NCBI RefSeq assembly: GCF_012939995.1 | Contig: NZ_SPMZ01000035.1 | Location: 1 to 48,462 of the forward strand | From: Candidatus Competibacter phosphatis | GTDB lineage: Bacteria; Pseudomonadota; Gammaproteobacteria; Competibacterales; Competibacteraceae | Reading direction: 5' to 3' | DNA length: 48,462 nucleotides | Shown: one piece after another, positions 1 to 8,394 of the stretch | Layout of the letters: the number at the start of each line of letters is the position of its first letter | Position numbering within the stretch: the stretch's first letter is position 1 | Program-made: the position numbers and the translations under genes | Notes under the pieces: model-generated | Seen by the model: the letters and a program-made list of their open reading frames with translations, nothing else | Databases searched by the model: none | What the model was told of the DNA's origin: nothing

Positions 1-203
1 GATACACCGTGGATTCTCCACACTCCAGCGCTTCGGCAATGCGCTCATCCGTCCCAACCCGGTCCCTCCGTCCCTGCATCGGTCTTCAGCAAAATCCGCG
101 CATGAAGCAGAGTCGATGCGGCCCGCTGGCCGGTGCGGATCAACCCCTCCAATTGGGTGCGTTCGGCAACCGTGAGACGAACCACGTATTTCGGTAGCGG
201 CAT
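1..203 (-). pseudogene. IS630-family transposase, N-terminal fragment, frameshifted and cut by window edge
   Basis: Reading the minus strand from the ATG at 203 gives MPLPKYVVRLTVAERTQLEG and then a run ending LLHARILLKTD, which is typical of the helix-turn-helix start of IS630/Tc1-mariner family transposases. The frame hits a TGA at 45-47. One base over, after GPGW, it continues as TDERIAEALECGESTVY, the expected next segment. Removing one G from the GGG at 53-55 (CCC on the plus strand) restores the frame. The gene runs off the left edge, so its C-terminal catalytic part cannot be seen. It is a different subtype from the IS630 copy at 15.2-16.4 kb, judged by the unrelated N-terminal sequence. 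The family call rests on pattern recognition only. Confidence 0.7.
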
Positions 204-306
204 GAGTAGGCTCCAGAGTGAGAGAATATCCCCCTAGAAATACCGACCTACTCCATAAAGTCAACTTAAGTCGGGTGAGGTACTAGCCCGACGGAAAATC
301 GTTCTC

Positions 307-339
307 GCCGACGAAGATTTTATGCTGGTCTTCGTCGGC
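307..339. repeat. Perfect 11-bp inverted repeat with 11-nt loop
   Basis: GCCGACGAAGA at 307-317 is exactly complementary to TCTTCGTCGGC at 329-339. It lies between the IS630 fragment and the small gene that follows. The ATG at 322 falls inside the loop, which argues against using it as the start of the downstream gene. There is no U-tract, so it is not a standard terminator. It could be an operator or a leftover of the neighbouring transposon. Confidence 0.6.
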
Positions 340-366
340 ATGGAGAAAAAAGCCGGAATCCATCGA

Positions 367-585
367 ATGAGCGCGCTGGAAACCCGCGTCAAGAAGTTGG
401 AAAGCCGGCACTGCCTAACGGCGGAACAATCGGTGAGGGCGATGAGCGACGCGGAATTGGAATTCTATATCCGTACCAGCCCGCAACGGATGACCCCGGA
501 AGAATGGGGCTTGCTTCAGAATGAAGTGGGACCAGAAACCCGTGAGCTATACGAGGAACTGCGAGGCGCTTGTGAGGGGCTTTGA
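367..585 (+). CDS. Small hypothetical protein
   Basis: A 72-residue frame starting MSALETRVKKLESRH. It has a short basic, probably helical N-terminus (about residues 1-15) and an acidic C-terminal half with a TPEEWGLLQNE stretch. I do not recognise the family; small charged proteins of this kind are common near phage or mobile genes. The in-frame ATG at 322 would add 15 residues but lies in the loop of an inverted repeat, so the ATG at 367 is preferred, although neither has a clear ribosome binding site. It lies next to a transposase fragment and may be part of an accessory patch. It could be a chance frame. Confidence 0.4.
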   Translation: MSALETRVKKLESRHCLTAEQSVRAMSDAELEFYIRTSPQRMTPEEWGLLQNEVGPETRELYEELRGACEGL

Positions 586-666
586 ACCCCGCATCGCCAA
601 GTTTGAGCAAGTGAGTGAACCCTAGCACCATCAATTTTGCTAGCCATTATGCTAGCCACAACACAA

Positions 667-696
667 AAAGACTTACCTGTAATATGGTAAGTCTTT
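667..696 (-). terminator. Hairpin terminator after the rpoD-tRNA unit
   Basis: AAAGACTTACC (667-677) pairs with GGTAAGTCTTT (686-696) around an 8-nt loop. On the minus strand the hairpin runs into a short U-tract (A665-A669 on the plus strand), as expected for termination after the tRNA at 708-780. T-rich sequence on the other side (697-703) would also let it work on the plus strand. Confidence 0.7.
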
Positions 697-707
697 GTTT
701 TTTATGA

Positions 708-780
708 TGGGCCCTGTAGGATTCGAACCTACAACCAAGGGATTATGAGTCCCCTGCTCTGACCGTTGAGCTAAGGGCCC
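708..780 (-). tRNA. ileX: tRNA with CAU anticodon, probably tRNA-Ile2
   Basis: The minus strand folds into a complete cloverleaf: acceptor GGGCCC/GGGCCC, D arm, anticodon loop CTCATAA, and T loop GTTCGAATCC. The anticodon is CAU. The 5' half (GGGCCCTTAGCTCA..) resembles E. coli ileX rather than elongator or initiator tRNA-Met. ileX also lies just downstream of rpoD in E. coli, which supports tRNA-Ile2, where the C is modified to lysidine to read AUA. An automatic call would probably be tRNA-Met. CCA is not encoded; the discriminator A is followed by TCA. The identity is an inference from sequence likeness and synteny. Confidence 0.85.
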
Positions 781-825
781 GTGACCGTGAAATTTTACCC
801 AGCCCGCAACGTACCCGCCAGCGAT

Positions 826-2709
826 TCAATCCAGATCCAGGAAGCTGCGCAGTTGCTCCGAGCGGTTCGGGTGCCGCAGCTTACGCAGGGCCTTGGCTTC
901 AATCTGGCGGATGCGCTCGCGGGTCACGTCGAACTGTTTGCCAACTTCCTCCAGGGTGTGATCGGTCGGCATGTCGATGCCGAACCGCATCCGCAGCACC
1001 TTGGCTTCACGCGGGGTGAGCGTCGACAGTACTTCGCGAGTGGACTCGCGCAACCCTTCGACCGTGGCCGCTTCCACCGGCGACATGACCATGAGGTCCT
1101 CGATGAAGTCGCCCAAGTGCGAATCTTCGTCGTCGCCGATCGGCGTTTCCATCGAAATCGGTTCCTTGGCGATTTTCAGCACCTTGCGCACCTTGTCCTC
1201 CGGCATCTCCATGCGCTTGGCCAGCTCCTCCGGAGTCGGCTCGCGGCCCATCTCTTGCAGCATCTGCCGGGAAATCCGGTTCAGCTTGTTGATGGTTTCG
1301 ATCATATGCACCGGAATGCGGATGGTGCGGGCCTGATCGGCGATCGAGCGGGTGATCGCCTGCCGGATCCACCAGGTGGCGTAGGTCGAAAACTTGTAGC
1401 CGCGCCGGTATTCGAACTTGTCCACCGCCTTCATCAGCCCGATGTTGCCTTCCTGAATCAAATCCAGGAACTGCAAACCACGATTGGTGTACTTCTTGGC
1501 GATGGAAATCACCAGCCGCAGGTTGGCCTCGACCATCTCTTTCTTGGCCCGCCGCGCCTTGGCTTCTCCGATCGACATATGGCGGTTGATGTCCTTGATT
1601 TCGTGGATCGACAACCGCGCTTCCGTTTCGATCGCCTGCAATCGTTGCTGCGCCGCCAGCACGTCGTCACGCTGGGCCGCCAGCAAGGACGAATATTTCT
1701 TACCAGCCTGAATCTGTTCATCCACCCAGTCCAGCCGGGTCTCGTTCTGCGGGAACGAGGTGATAAACGTCTTGCGCGGCATCTGGGCCTTGCCGACGCA
1801 GATATGCATGACTTCCTTTTCGCGGGAACGGATGCGCTCGGCCATTTCATGCAGGTTGGCGATCAACTGGTCGAGCGCCTTCGGCACCAGCCGAAATTGC
1901 AGGAAACGCTCGCCGAGCTGCTGGCGCAGCGCCTGAGTTTGGGCGTCCCGCAACCCGAGTTCGTCCGCGCTGGACTGAGTTTGGTGGTAAAGCGCGCGCA
2001 GTTCCTCGAAACGGCGGGCGGTTTCCTCAGGGTCGGGGCCGTTTTCGACCACGCCTTGCTCCTCCTCGTCCTCTTCCCCCTCGTCCTCTTCCTCGTCTTT
2101 TTTCTCGTCGTCTTCCTCGTCCTCGCCAACCACCGCATCCGGATCGTCCGCAGCGAGCGGTACTTCCTCTTCCGATATCAGCGGAGATACCTCTTCGCCA
2201 TCCTGGAAACCACTGATCACATCGGTCAGCCGGGTGCCGTTGTCGCTGATCGAATCGTAAATCCGCAGCAACTCACTGGTCGTCAACGGGTAATTGGCCA
2301 GCGCCGATAGCACCTGACCCATCCCTTCCTCGATGCGCTTGGCGATCTGAATTTCGCCCTCGCGGGTCAGCAATTCGACCGTACCCATCTCGCGCATGTA
2401 CATCCGCACCGGATCGGTGGTGCGGCCGAACTCGCTGTCCACGGCGGCCAGCGCGGCGGCGGCTTCCTCGGCGACCACATCGTCGTCGGCGCTGGCTGGG
2501 TTCTCATTGAGCAACAGAGTCTCGGTGTCGGGCACAAACTCGTGGACTTCAATGCCCATGTCATTGATCATCGCAATGATGTCTTCGATCTGTTCGGGAT
2601 CGACGATATCATCGGGCAGATGGTCGTTCACCTCGGCATAGGTCAGAAAACCTTTTTCCTTGCCGCGGGCGATCAATTTCTTTAATTGCGACTGTTGCTG
2701 CTCGCTCAT
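826..2709 (-). CDS. rpoD: RNA polymerase sigma factor RpoD (sigma-70)
   Basis: A 627-residue primary sigma factor that directs RNA polymerase core to housekeeping promoters. Region 1.1 is at the N-terminus ([20 protein letters not shown]). Region 1.2 contains [11 protein letters not shown]. The proteobacterial non-conserved insert includes a strongly acidic stretch at about residues 193-218. Region 2.3-2.4 has [10 protein letters not shown] and region 4.2 has the helix-turn-helix [20 protein letters not shown] near the C-terminus. The length matches the family (E. coli 613). It is the last protein gene of rpsU-yqeY-dnaG-rpoD, 88 bp after dnaG, and is followed by a tRNA and a hairpin. The intergenic gap before it may hold an extra promoter, as in E. 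coli, but I could not define one. Confidence 0.98.
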   Translation of the reverse strand: MSEQQQSQLKKLIARGKEKGFLTYAEVNDHLPDDIVDPEQIEDIIAMINDMGIEVHEFVPDTETLLLNENPASADDDVVAEEAAAALAAVDSEFGRTTDPVRMYMREMGTVELLTREGEIQIAKRIEEGMGQVLSALANYPLTTSELLRIYDSISDNGTRLTDVISGFQDGEEVSPLISEEEVPLAADDPDAVVGEDEEDDEKKDEEEDEGEEDEEEQGVVENGPDPEETARRFEELRALYHQTQSSADELGLRDAQTQALRQQLGERFLQFRLVPKALDQLIANLHEMAERIRSREKEVMHICVGKAQMPRKTFITSFPQNETRLDWVDEQIQAGKKYSSLLAAQRDDVLAAQQRLQAIETEARLSIHEIKDINRHMSIGEAKARRAKKEMVEANLRLVISIAKKYTNRGLQFLDLIQEGNIGLMKAVDKFEYRRGYKFSTYATWWIRQAITRSIADQARTIRIPVHMIETINKLNRISRQMLQEMGREPTPEELAKRMEMPEDKVRKVLKIAKEPISMETPIGDDEDSHLGDFIEDLMVMSPVEAATVEGLRESTREVLSTLTPREAKVLRMRFGIDMPTDHTLEEVGKQFDVTRERIRQIEAKALRKLRHPNRSEQLRSFLDLD

Positions 2710-2797
2710 GACCTGTTCACATACTGAGAGGAATAAAAAAGTTAAACGAGTGAGGCTATCACAAAAACCAAGCTAATAATTGCAAACAATTAAAAAG

Positions 2798-4546
2798 TTA
2801 GATTTTTTGTGGCTTGCCCAGGCTCCGCAATTCTTCCCGCTCCTCAATGCTGAGCGCGCGCGGCGTACCCCGCAGCAGCAGCGTCTCCAGCAAATGTTCT
2901 CGCGGGTCATTGCGCCGACGCAAGTAAGTAACGATGTCGGCAAACTCTTGTTCAAACTGATATTCTTCTTCCGGTATCTCCAACCGCCACTGGGCCAGCC
3001 GCTCCAGAATCGCACCCTCGCGGGTATCGCGATAGCGCTCCAGCAGCGCGGCGATGCTCAAATCGGGGTTGGCGCGCAAACCGCCGATCAATTCGGCCAA
3101 CAATTTCACGCCCGGCTCGCCGCCTCGCAGGGCGGGATCGTCCGCCACCACCGCCCGCGCCAGTTCGGGGCGATAGAGCAGCAGGGCAATCGCCTTGCGC
3201 AGCGGGGTGCGAGTCAGTTGCAGGTTGTGCCGGGCGAGGTCCACGGTTCCGCCCGACGGAAGCCGCAGACGGGTATGCATTAGTTGCGCTTCCTGGCGCA
3301 GACGTTCCACCATCAGATCCCGAAAATGCCCTTCGGGCAGCTTTTCCAACAGCGGCCGAGCCAGTTCGGCCAAGCGGGCGCGTCCAGCCAGCGTGTTGGG
3401 ATCAGCCTGGGCGCGCAGTTCGGCGAACAAATGATCAGCCAGTGGCACGGCTTGCTCCAGCCGCCGTTCGAACCCCGCTTGGCCTTCCCGCCGGATCAGC
3501 GTATCCGGGTCCTCGCCTTCGGGCAGCAGCAGAAAACCGATCTGCCGGCCGTCGCGCAGGAACGGCAGCGCGACTTCCAAGGCCCGCGTCGCCGCTGCTC
3601 GCCCGGCGCGGTCGCCGTCAAAACAGAACACCAGGTCACTGACCGTGCGAAACAAACGCTCGACATGCTCGGGGGTGGTGGCCGTGCCCAGCGTGGCAAC
3701 GGCATAGGGGATATCATGCTGAGCCAGCGCCACCACGTCCATGTAGCCTTCGACCACCACCAACCGCCGCAAGTGCGGGGTATGGATGCGAGCCTCGTGC
3801 AGACCGTACAGCTCCGCGCCCTTATGAAATACCGGCGTCTCCGGGGAATTGAGATATTTGGGCGTGGTGTCACCGTCCAACGCCCGCCCACCGAAGGCGA
3901 TGACCCGGCCGCGACGATCGCGGATCGGGAACATGATGCGGTCGCGGAACCGGTCGCGCGGACGACCCTGCTCGTCGCGGCTAGCCAAGCCGGCATCGAC
4001 GAGATCCTGAACCGTGGCGCCGGCTTCGTGCAGTGCCTGGCTCAGGTTGCTCCAGCCGGGCGGCGCATAACCGATCCCGAACGAGGCGGCGATCTGGCCG
4101 GTCAACCCGCGTTGGCGCAGGTAATCGATCGCCCGTTGCCGGGCCGGATGTTCGCGCAGCCGCTGGCGAAAGAAACGGTCGGCCTGGGCCAGCCAGTCCA
4201 ACAATGGCCGGAACGAGCCGGAGCCACTCGGACCGCCGCCGGTCTTGGGGACGTCCAGCCCGACCAAACGAGCTAGATCCTCAACTGCGTCCGGAAATTC
4301 CAGTCGCTCGTAAGCCATCAGGAAGCCGATGGCGGTACCGTGAGCACCACAGCCGAAGCAATGGTAGAACTGCTTGCGCGGGCTGACCGTGAACGATGGG
4401 GTTTTTTCGGCGTGAAACGGACAGCAGGCCATGAACTCACGGCCCATTCGACGCAGCGGCACCCGAGCGTTGACGATCTCGACGAGATCCACTCGGCTAA
4501 GCAATTGATCGATGAATTCCTGAGGTATGCGGCCAGCCATATCCAC
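2798..4546 (-). CDS. dnaG: DNA primase DnaG
   Basis: Synthesises RNA primers for replication at the fork with DnaB helicase. The CHC2-type zinc finger lies at about residues 41-70 (CCPFHAEKTPSF..YHCFGCGAHG). It is followed by the catalytic core with VVVEGYMDVVAL and the toprim segment LVFCFDGDRAGRAAA. The C-terminal part is the DnaB-interacting helical region. At 582 residues it matches E. coli primase (581). The frame opens with MDMAGRIPQEFI; the second ATG at 4540 gives the more usual MAGRIP start and may be the real one. It is flanked by yqeY and rpoD in the conserved macromolecular-synthesis operon. Confidence 0.97.
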   Translation of the reverse strand: MDMAGRIPQEFIDQLLSRVDLVEIVNARVPLRRMGREFMACCPFHAEKTPSFTVSPRKQFYHCFGCGAHGTAIGFLMAYERLEFPDAVEDLARLVGLDVPKTGGGPSGSGSFRPLLDWLAQADRFFRQRLREHPARQRAIDYLRQRGLTGQIAASFGIGYAPPGWSNLSQALHEAGATVQDLVDAGLASRDEQGRPRDRFRDRIMFPIRDRRGRVIAFGGRALDGDTTPKYLNSPETPVFHKGAELYGLHEARIHTPHLRRLVVVEGYMDVVALAQHDIPYAVATLGTATTPEHVERLFRTVSDLVFCFDGDRAGRAAATRALEVALPFLRDGRQIGFLLLPEGEDPDTLIRREGQAGFERRLEQAVPLADHLFAELRAQADPNTLAGRARLAELARPLLEKLPEGHFRDLMVERLRQEAQLMHTRLRLPSGGTVDLARHNLQLTRTPLRKAIALLLYRPELARAVVADDPALRGGEPGVKLLAELIGGLRANPDLSIAALLERYRDTREGAILERLAQWRLEIPEEEYQFEQEFADIVTYLRRRNDPREHLLETLLLRGTPRALSIEEREELRSLGKPQKI

Positions 4547-4637
4547 AAAGCCTAGCGGACCGGCGGGCGGCCGTCAGCGGTCGAGCACAATGAAAAGCAC
4601 GACGGATTGGAACGCGTGGGCGGAAAAGCGGTTCCGG

Positions 4638-5084
4638 TCAGGTGTCGAGGTGGGCCTTGACCCGGGCGCTGATCTTGGCCATGTCGACCCGACCCTGTGC
4701 CTGATCCTTGATCAGGGCCATGACTTTACCCATGTCGCGCACCGATTGGGCTCCGGTCACGGCAACGGCGTTGGCGACCAGGGTGTCGATGTCCGCTTCG
4801 CTCAGTGGCGTCGGCAAGTAGGATTGGATCACCTCGATTTCGAAGGATTCCCTCGCGGCCAGATCCTCACGGCCGGCGCTTTGGTACTGAGCCAGCGATT
4901 CCCGGCGCTGCTTGATCATCTTTTCCAGCACGCCGAGCACTTGAACATCGTTCAGTTCGATGCGTTCGTCCACCTCGCGCTGCTTGACGGCGGCCAGAAT
5001 CAGGCGGATCGCGCCGAGGCGTTCCTTGTCCTTGGCGCGCATGGCGGTTTTCATGTCATCCTGAATGCGGTCTTTGAGGGACAT
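4638..5084 (-). CDS. yqeY: GatB/YqeY domain protein
   Basis: A 148-residue stand-alone YqeY protein. The family shares the C-terminal domain of the GatB subunit of aminoacyl-tRNA amidotransferases; a tRNA-linked role is assumed but not established. Typical features are the start MSLKDRIQDDMKTAMRAKD, the middle QREVDERIELND, the IQSYLP motif and the C-terminal MGKVMALIKDQAQGRVD. It lies between rpsU and dnaG in the same orientation, the usual place in many proteobacteria, and is probably cotranscribed with them. Confidence 0.95.
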   Translation of the reverse strand: MSLKDRIQDDMKTAMRAKDKERLGAIRLILAAVKQREVDERIELNDVQVLGVLEKMIKQRRESLAQYQSAGREDLAARESFEIEVIQSYLPTPLSEADIDTLVANAVAVTGAQSVRDMGKVMALIKDQAQGRVDMAKISARVKAHLDT

Positions 5085-5126
5085 GACGGTGAACTCGCGA
5101 ACGGGAGGGGCGATGGGAGGGCTGAT

Positions 5127-5342
5127 TCAGAACAGCCGGGTACGGCGGGCGGCGTCCCGGGAAAGCTTCTTCAAGTGGCGCTTGACGGCGGCGGCTCGCT
5201 TGCGTTTACGTTCCTGGGTGGGCTTTTCGTAAAACTCGCGGCGGCGCACTTCGGACAGCACGCCGGCTTTTTCGCAGGAACGCTTGAAGCGGCGCAGCGC
5301 CACATCAAACGGCTCGTTATCTTTGACTTTCACGGCAGGCAT
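5127..5342 (-). CDS. rpsU: 30S ribosomal protein S21
   Basis: A 71-residue basic protein starting [20 protein letters not shown] and ending in an Arg/Lys-rich tail, the standard length and sequence of bS21. In the family, S21 promotes base pairing between mRNA and the 3' end of 16S rRNA during initiation. It has a good ribosome binding site (GAGGTGA, 9 nt before the ATG). It is the first gene of the rpsU-yqeY-dnaG-rpoD operon. In E. coli tsaD is immediately divergent from it; here about 19 kb of cobalamin and mobile DNA separates the two. Confidence 0.98.
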   Translation of the reverse strand: MPAVKVKDNEPFDVALRRFKRSCEKAGVLSEVRRREFYEKPTQERKRKRAAAVKRHLKKLSRDAARRTRLF

Positions 5343-5409
5343 TAAACCATCACCTCATTCATGGTCTTGGGCGAAAGAAGCTGAAGTCGGACTATGTGGA
5401 AAATAGTAA

Positions 5410-5438
5410 ATTGTACTCATGCCCGCCGCCAAATGCAA
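5410..5438 (-). promoter_or_regulatory. Probable sigma-70 promoter of rpsU operon
   Basis: On the minus strand TTGCAT (5433-5438) and TACAAT (5410-5415) are separated by 17 bp, with the -10 box matching consensus at 5 of 6 positions. The spot is about 70 bp upstream of the rpsU start. The -35 box is weak (3 of 6). Confidence 0.45.
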
Positions 5439-5481
5439 AGCGGCAACGCGTCAAGGCGCGAATGACCTTGGAACGAACAAC

Positions 5482-6426
5482 TCAAACGGTCGTGGGTTCA
5501 CTCAGCACGTACCGTAAATAAGCCTCGGGCAACCCGAACCGCGCGGCCAGCACTTCGGGCGTTGCCGTGTCCTCGCGCAGCGCAGCGCGCCAACCCACCA
5601 AGCCAGTGGACAGCGAACGGCCACGCCGCTCGCCTTCCCTGGGTTCGCCGCTGGTGACGTCGTACTTGTCGGCATAGCCGCGCGGTGTGACCATCAGGCC
5701 GTCACGGACGAAGGTGTGGCTGTTGCCGATGAGCACGGTGGACGACATGCCGATCTCGCATTCCGCGAGATCGGCGAGCGCGGCCAGCTCCACCCGCTGT
5801 TTGGCGCGGTAAGCCGACTTGACGATGGCGACCGGCGTTTGCGGGTCGCGATGGGCAAGGAAGATCGCTTGGGCATGCACGATCTGCTCGCCGCGCCGCC
5901 CGCTCTTCGGGTTGTAGAGCGCCACCACGAAATCGGCGACGGCGGCGGCGTGAAGGCGGCGGGCGATCACCGGCCACGGCGTCAGCAAGTCGGATAGCGA
6001 AATGGCGCAGAAATCGTGCGTCAGCGGCGCACCGACCCGCGCGGCACAACTATTGAGCGCCGAAGCGCCGGGGATGACCTCGACCTCGATGTTCGAGCTC
6101 GGCGTCCAACCCGCTTCGAACAACACCTCGTAGGTCGGTCCGGCCATGCCATATACGCCGGCATCGCCGGAACACACCAACGCCACCCGCCGGCCCTGGC
6201 GGGCCTGGTCCAGGGCTTCGAGGGCGCGCTCGATCTCTTCGGTCATCGCTTTCCTGATCACGGCCTTGCCATCGAGCAAGGGCTCGATCAACTTGATGTA
6301 GGTGGCGTAGCCGATCACGGTATCGGCCTCCACGATCGCCAAGCGCGCCGCCGGCGTCATGTGGTCCAGACTGCCCGGACCGATGCCGACGAGGGAAATC
6401 CTGCCGGTGGAACATGGAGTCGTCAT
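5482..6426 (-). CDS. cbiH: Precorrin-3B / cobalt-factor III C17-methyltransferase
   Basis: A SAM-dependent corrin methyltransferase that methylates C17 with ring contraction in the anaerobic-type pathway. The N-terminal SAM fold has ISLVGIGPGSLDHMTPAAR, then VALVCSGDAGVYGMAGP and VEVIPGASALNS, the CobJ/CbiH signature. At 314 residues it is about 55-60 residues longer than the usual 240-250. The extra C-terminal tail after GYADKYD has RAALREDTATPEVLAARFGL and is not assigned. The start is the ATG at 6426, which overlaps the stop of the preceding gene as TGATG; the longer open frame upstream is a shadow of that gene. It is the last gene of the corrin operon. Confidence 0.93.
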   Translation of the reverse strand: MTTPCSTGRISLVGIGPGSLDHMTPAARLAIVEADTVIGYATYIKLIEPLLDGKAVIRKAMTEEIERALEALDQARQGRRVALVCSGDAGVYGMAGPTYEVLFEAGWTPSSNIEVEVIPGASALNSCAARVGAPLTHDFCAISLSDLLTPWPVIARRLHAAAVADFVVALYNPKSGRRGEQIVHAQAIFLAHRDPQTPVAIVKSAYRAKQRVELAALADLAECEIGMSSTVLIGNSHTFVRDGLMVTPRGYADKYDVTSGEPREGERRGRSLSTGLVGWRAALREDTATPEVLAARFGLPEAYLRYVLSEPTTV

Positions 6427-6866
6427 CAGGGAATGATCCTTGCGATCGAGACGGTGGCGCTGCGCCCATCGAGGCCGCGCACCCGATGTTTTGCGACCAG
6501 CAACTGACTCATGGCGGCCGGCTCGCGCGTTCCGGCGGCCAGCAGCGCGGCCGCCTCCGATACCGAAGGCGTGCCGGTATGGCGGCGCACGGTTTCCGAG
6601 GGATGCGGCACCGGCACGACCGCCAGTCGCGCAGCCGGGTGAAAGCACAGCGGCCAGCCACGGGCGCGAGCCAATTCCAGCAGGCCCACCTCGTCGGCCT
6701 TGAGGTCGATACTGGCGACGGCGACGATTTCCAGGGACACGCCCGCTTGCCGAGTGACCTCGGCCAGCGCCTCGTCGACGGCTCGCGCCAAGGTGGCCAT
6801 CGGCGTGCCGCGATCGCAGCCGAGACCGAGAGCAAGGCGCAGAGGAATCGCATTCGCCGTATTCAT
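6426..6866 (-). CDS. cobE: CobE / CbiG C-terminal domain protein
   Basis: A 146-residue protein matching the C-terminal domain of CbiG, which in other bacteria stands alone as CobE. It starts MNTANAIPLRLALGLGCDRG (the family's GxGCxRG pattern) and continues with LKADEVGLLELARARGWPL. In the anaerobic pathway CbiG opens the delta-lactone of cobalt-precorrin-5A; the exact job of this domain is unclear. The ATG at 6866 overlaps the end of the preceding CbiG core gene by 4 bp (ATGA). CbiG is therefore split into two adjacent, coupled genes here. Confidence 0.85.
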   Translation of the reverse strand: MNTANAIPLRLALGLGCDRGTPMATLARAVDEALAEVTRQAGVSLEIVAVASIDLKADEVGLLELARARGWPLCFHPAARLAVVPVPHPSETVRRHTGTPSVSEAAALLAAGTREPAAMSQLLVAKHRVRGLDGRSATVSIARIIP

Positions 6867-7618
6867 TCCGCATCTTCCGGTGGGCGGTAGGTCACCAGCT
6901 TGGCGGTCAGCGCCGCCGGCAGCTCCGGTACGACACGTCGGCTGATCCATAACACGGCCGAGATAGTCGCCGGGTCGATGTCCTCCAGCGTGGCGCAGAT
7001 CCGCAGGTTGGCCGGCAGCGGCGCGGCGCGCGTCCACCAATGCCGGGTACCGGCCTCCTGCACCAAAGCCACCGGCTCATCGTTGACCACGGCGGCGCTG
7101 GCGCGGGTGACATTATCCTTGGGTGCTTCGATGCGCCAGCCAAACTCGCGGCCGAGCAGATCGACCGCCAAGGTGCCTCGACTGTCGGAAGCCGTGGTGA
7201 ATACGGGCGTGGCGCCGAGCCGCTCGGCCAGCAACGCCGCTAGCGCGTTGGCGCCGCCGATATGACCGGACAACACGGGAATGGCGAAACGGCCGCCCTC
7301 GTCGAGCACGACAATGCCGGGATCGTGGGCCTTGTCGCGCAAATACGGCGCGATCAGCCGCACCACGATCCCCAGCGCGACGATGGCGACGATGCCGTCG
7401 AACCGCGCGAACAGCATTGGGATCTGGTCGGCGGTCTTGCCGGCGAAACAGGTCACGGCGCCGGGAGCAGCGGCCTCGGCCTCGGCGCGGAACTTTTCCG
7501 GGGCAAACAACCAAGCGCCGGGCAGAACCGTGATCACGCGGCCGGCCTGAACGACCCCAGAACGGGTGAGGCTCACCACCGCCACCCGCTCCGGGCCGAA
7601 CGGCAGGTGATGCCTCAC
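6863..7618 (-). CDS. cbiG: Cobalt-precorrin-5A hydrolase, CbiG N-terminal and middle domains
   Basis: A 251-residue protein with the CbiG N-terminal and central domains. The recognisable segments are IVAIVALGIVVRLIAPYLRD, DPGIVVLDEGGRFAIPVLSGH and IGGANALAALLAERLGATPV. In the family CbiG cleaves the ring lactone and releases the two-carbon fragment as acetaldehyde. A full CbiG has about 350 residues; the missing C-terminal domain is the next gene. The start is a GTG at 7618, in a GTGA overlap with the stop of cbiL, so the two are translationally coupled. Confidence 0.9.
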   Translation of the reverse strand: MRHHLPFGPERVAVVSLTRSGVVQAGRVITVLPGAWLFAPEKFRAEAEAAAPGAVTCFAGKTADQIPMLFARFDGIVAIVALGIVVRLIAPYLRDKAHDPGIVVLDEGGRFAIPVLSGHIGGANALAALLAERLGATPVFTTASDSRGTLAVDLLGREFGWRIEAPKDNVTRASAAVVNDEPVALVQEAGTRHWWTRAAPLPANLRICATLEDIDPATISAVLWISRRVVPELPAALTAKLVTYRPPEDAE

Positions 7619-8394
7619 GAGGCGGCCTCGCGGACCCGCCGGGGGCGGCAGCCACGCGGGATCGGTTGCTTGGAACGCAAGGGATTCCTGACCAACAACA
7701 GCGACAGATAAGGCACGGTTTCATCGCGCAACGACAACACGTTCCGCACCACGCGCTCCTCGGGGGTACCGACCTTTTCGACATACACCGCGTGTTGGAC
7801 GATACCGCGTCGCTCCAGGAGATCCAGCAGCTCATCGAGCATCGGCTTGATCTTGAGCAGGACCAGACTGTCGAATTGGTCGAGCATGCGGTCGACGACC
7901 TCGACCCCGTAGGAAGCGGGTAACACCGCCAACACCTCGTCGGCCTCGACCATCGGCTGAGCGATGCGGGCCGCGCTGGCGCAGTAGGAGCTGACGCCGG
8001 GGATCACTTCGACCACGATCGCCGGCTGCAACTGACGCACGGCGCGGGCCAGATGACCGAACGTGGAATAGGTCGAGGCGTCGCCTTCGACCAGGAACAA
8101 CACGTCCTGCCCGTCGGCCAGCCGTTCGACCGTCAGTGTGGCCGCGTGCAGCCAAGCGCGGGCCAACAGTTCGGCCTGGGTGGTCATGGGAAACACCAGC
8201 GGCAATGCATCGGCCGGCACCGCCAATCCGCCGCGTTGGGCGATATCGAGCACAAAGGACGGCTCCCCCTCCTTCTTTACCGGATAGGTCCATCGCGCCG
8301 GGCCGGACAGCGCCGTCCAAGCCCGCCGGGTAATCAGATCGGGATCGCCCGGCCCCATGGAAACGCCGATCAGGCGACCTAGCACTGGCTTCAT
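7615..8394 (-). CDS. cbiL: Precorrin-2 / cobalt-factor II C20-methyltransferase
   Basis: A 259-residue SAM-dependent corrin methyltransferase (CobI/CbiL) that adds the C20 methyl. Evidence is IGVSMGPGDPDLITRRA near the N-terminus, FLVEGDASTYSTFGHLARAV and VEVIPGVSSYCASAARIAQP in the middle, all typical of this group. The start is the ATG at 8394, in a 4-bp overlap with the stop of cbiET; the long upstream frame is a shadow. The Arg-rich C-terminal end (PIPRGCRPRRVREAAS) extends a little past the family core. Confidence 0.94.
   Translation of the reverse strand: MKPVLGRLIGVSMGPGDPDLITRRAWTALSGPARWTYPVKKEGEPSFVLDIAQRGGLAVPADALPLVFPMTTQAELLARAWLHAATLTVERLADGQDVLFLVEGDASTYSTFGHLARAVRQLQPAIVVEVIPGVSSYCASAARIAQPMVEADEVLAVLPASYGVEVVDRMLDQFDSLVLLKIKPMLDELLDLLERRGIVQHAVYVEKVGTPEERVVRNVLSLRDETVPYLSLLLVRNPLRSKQPIPRGCRPRRVREAAS

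Noticed and set aside
781-2310. Long plus-strand frame opposite rpoD
   Set aside because: It mirrors rpoD in the antisense frame of a GC-rich gene, has no family features and is rich in His/Arg/Leu as expected of a shadow.
6427-6873. N-terminal extension of cbiH over cobE
   Set aside because: It is Arg/Gly-rich shadow sequence; the real methyltransferase start has a TGATG coupling at 6426.
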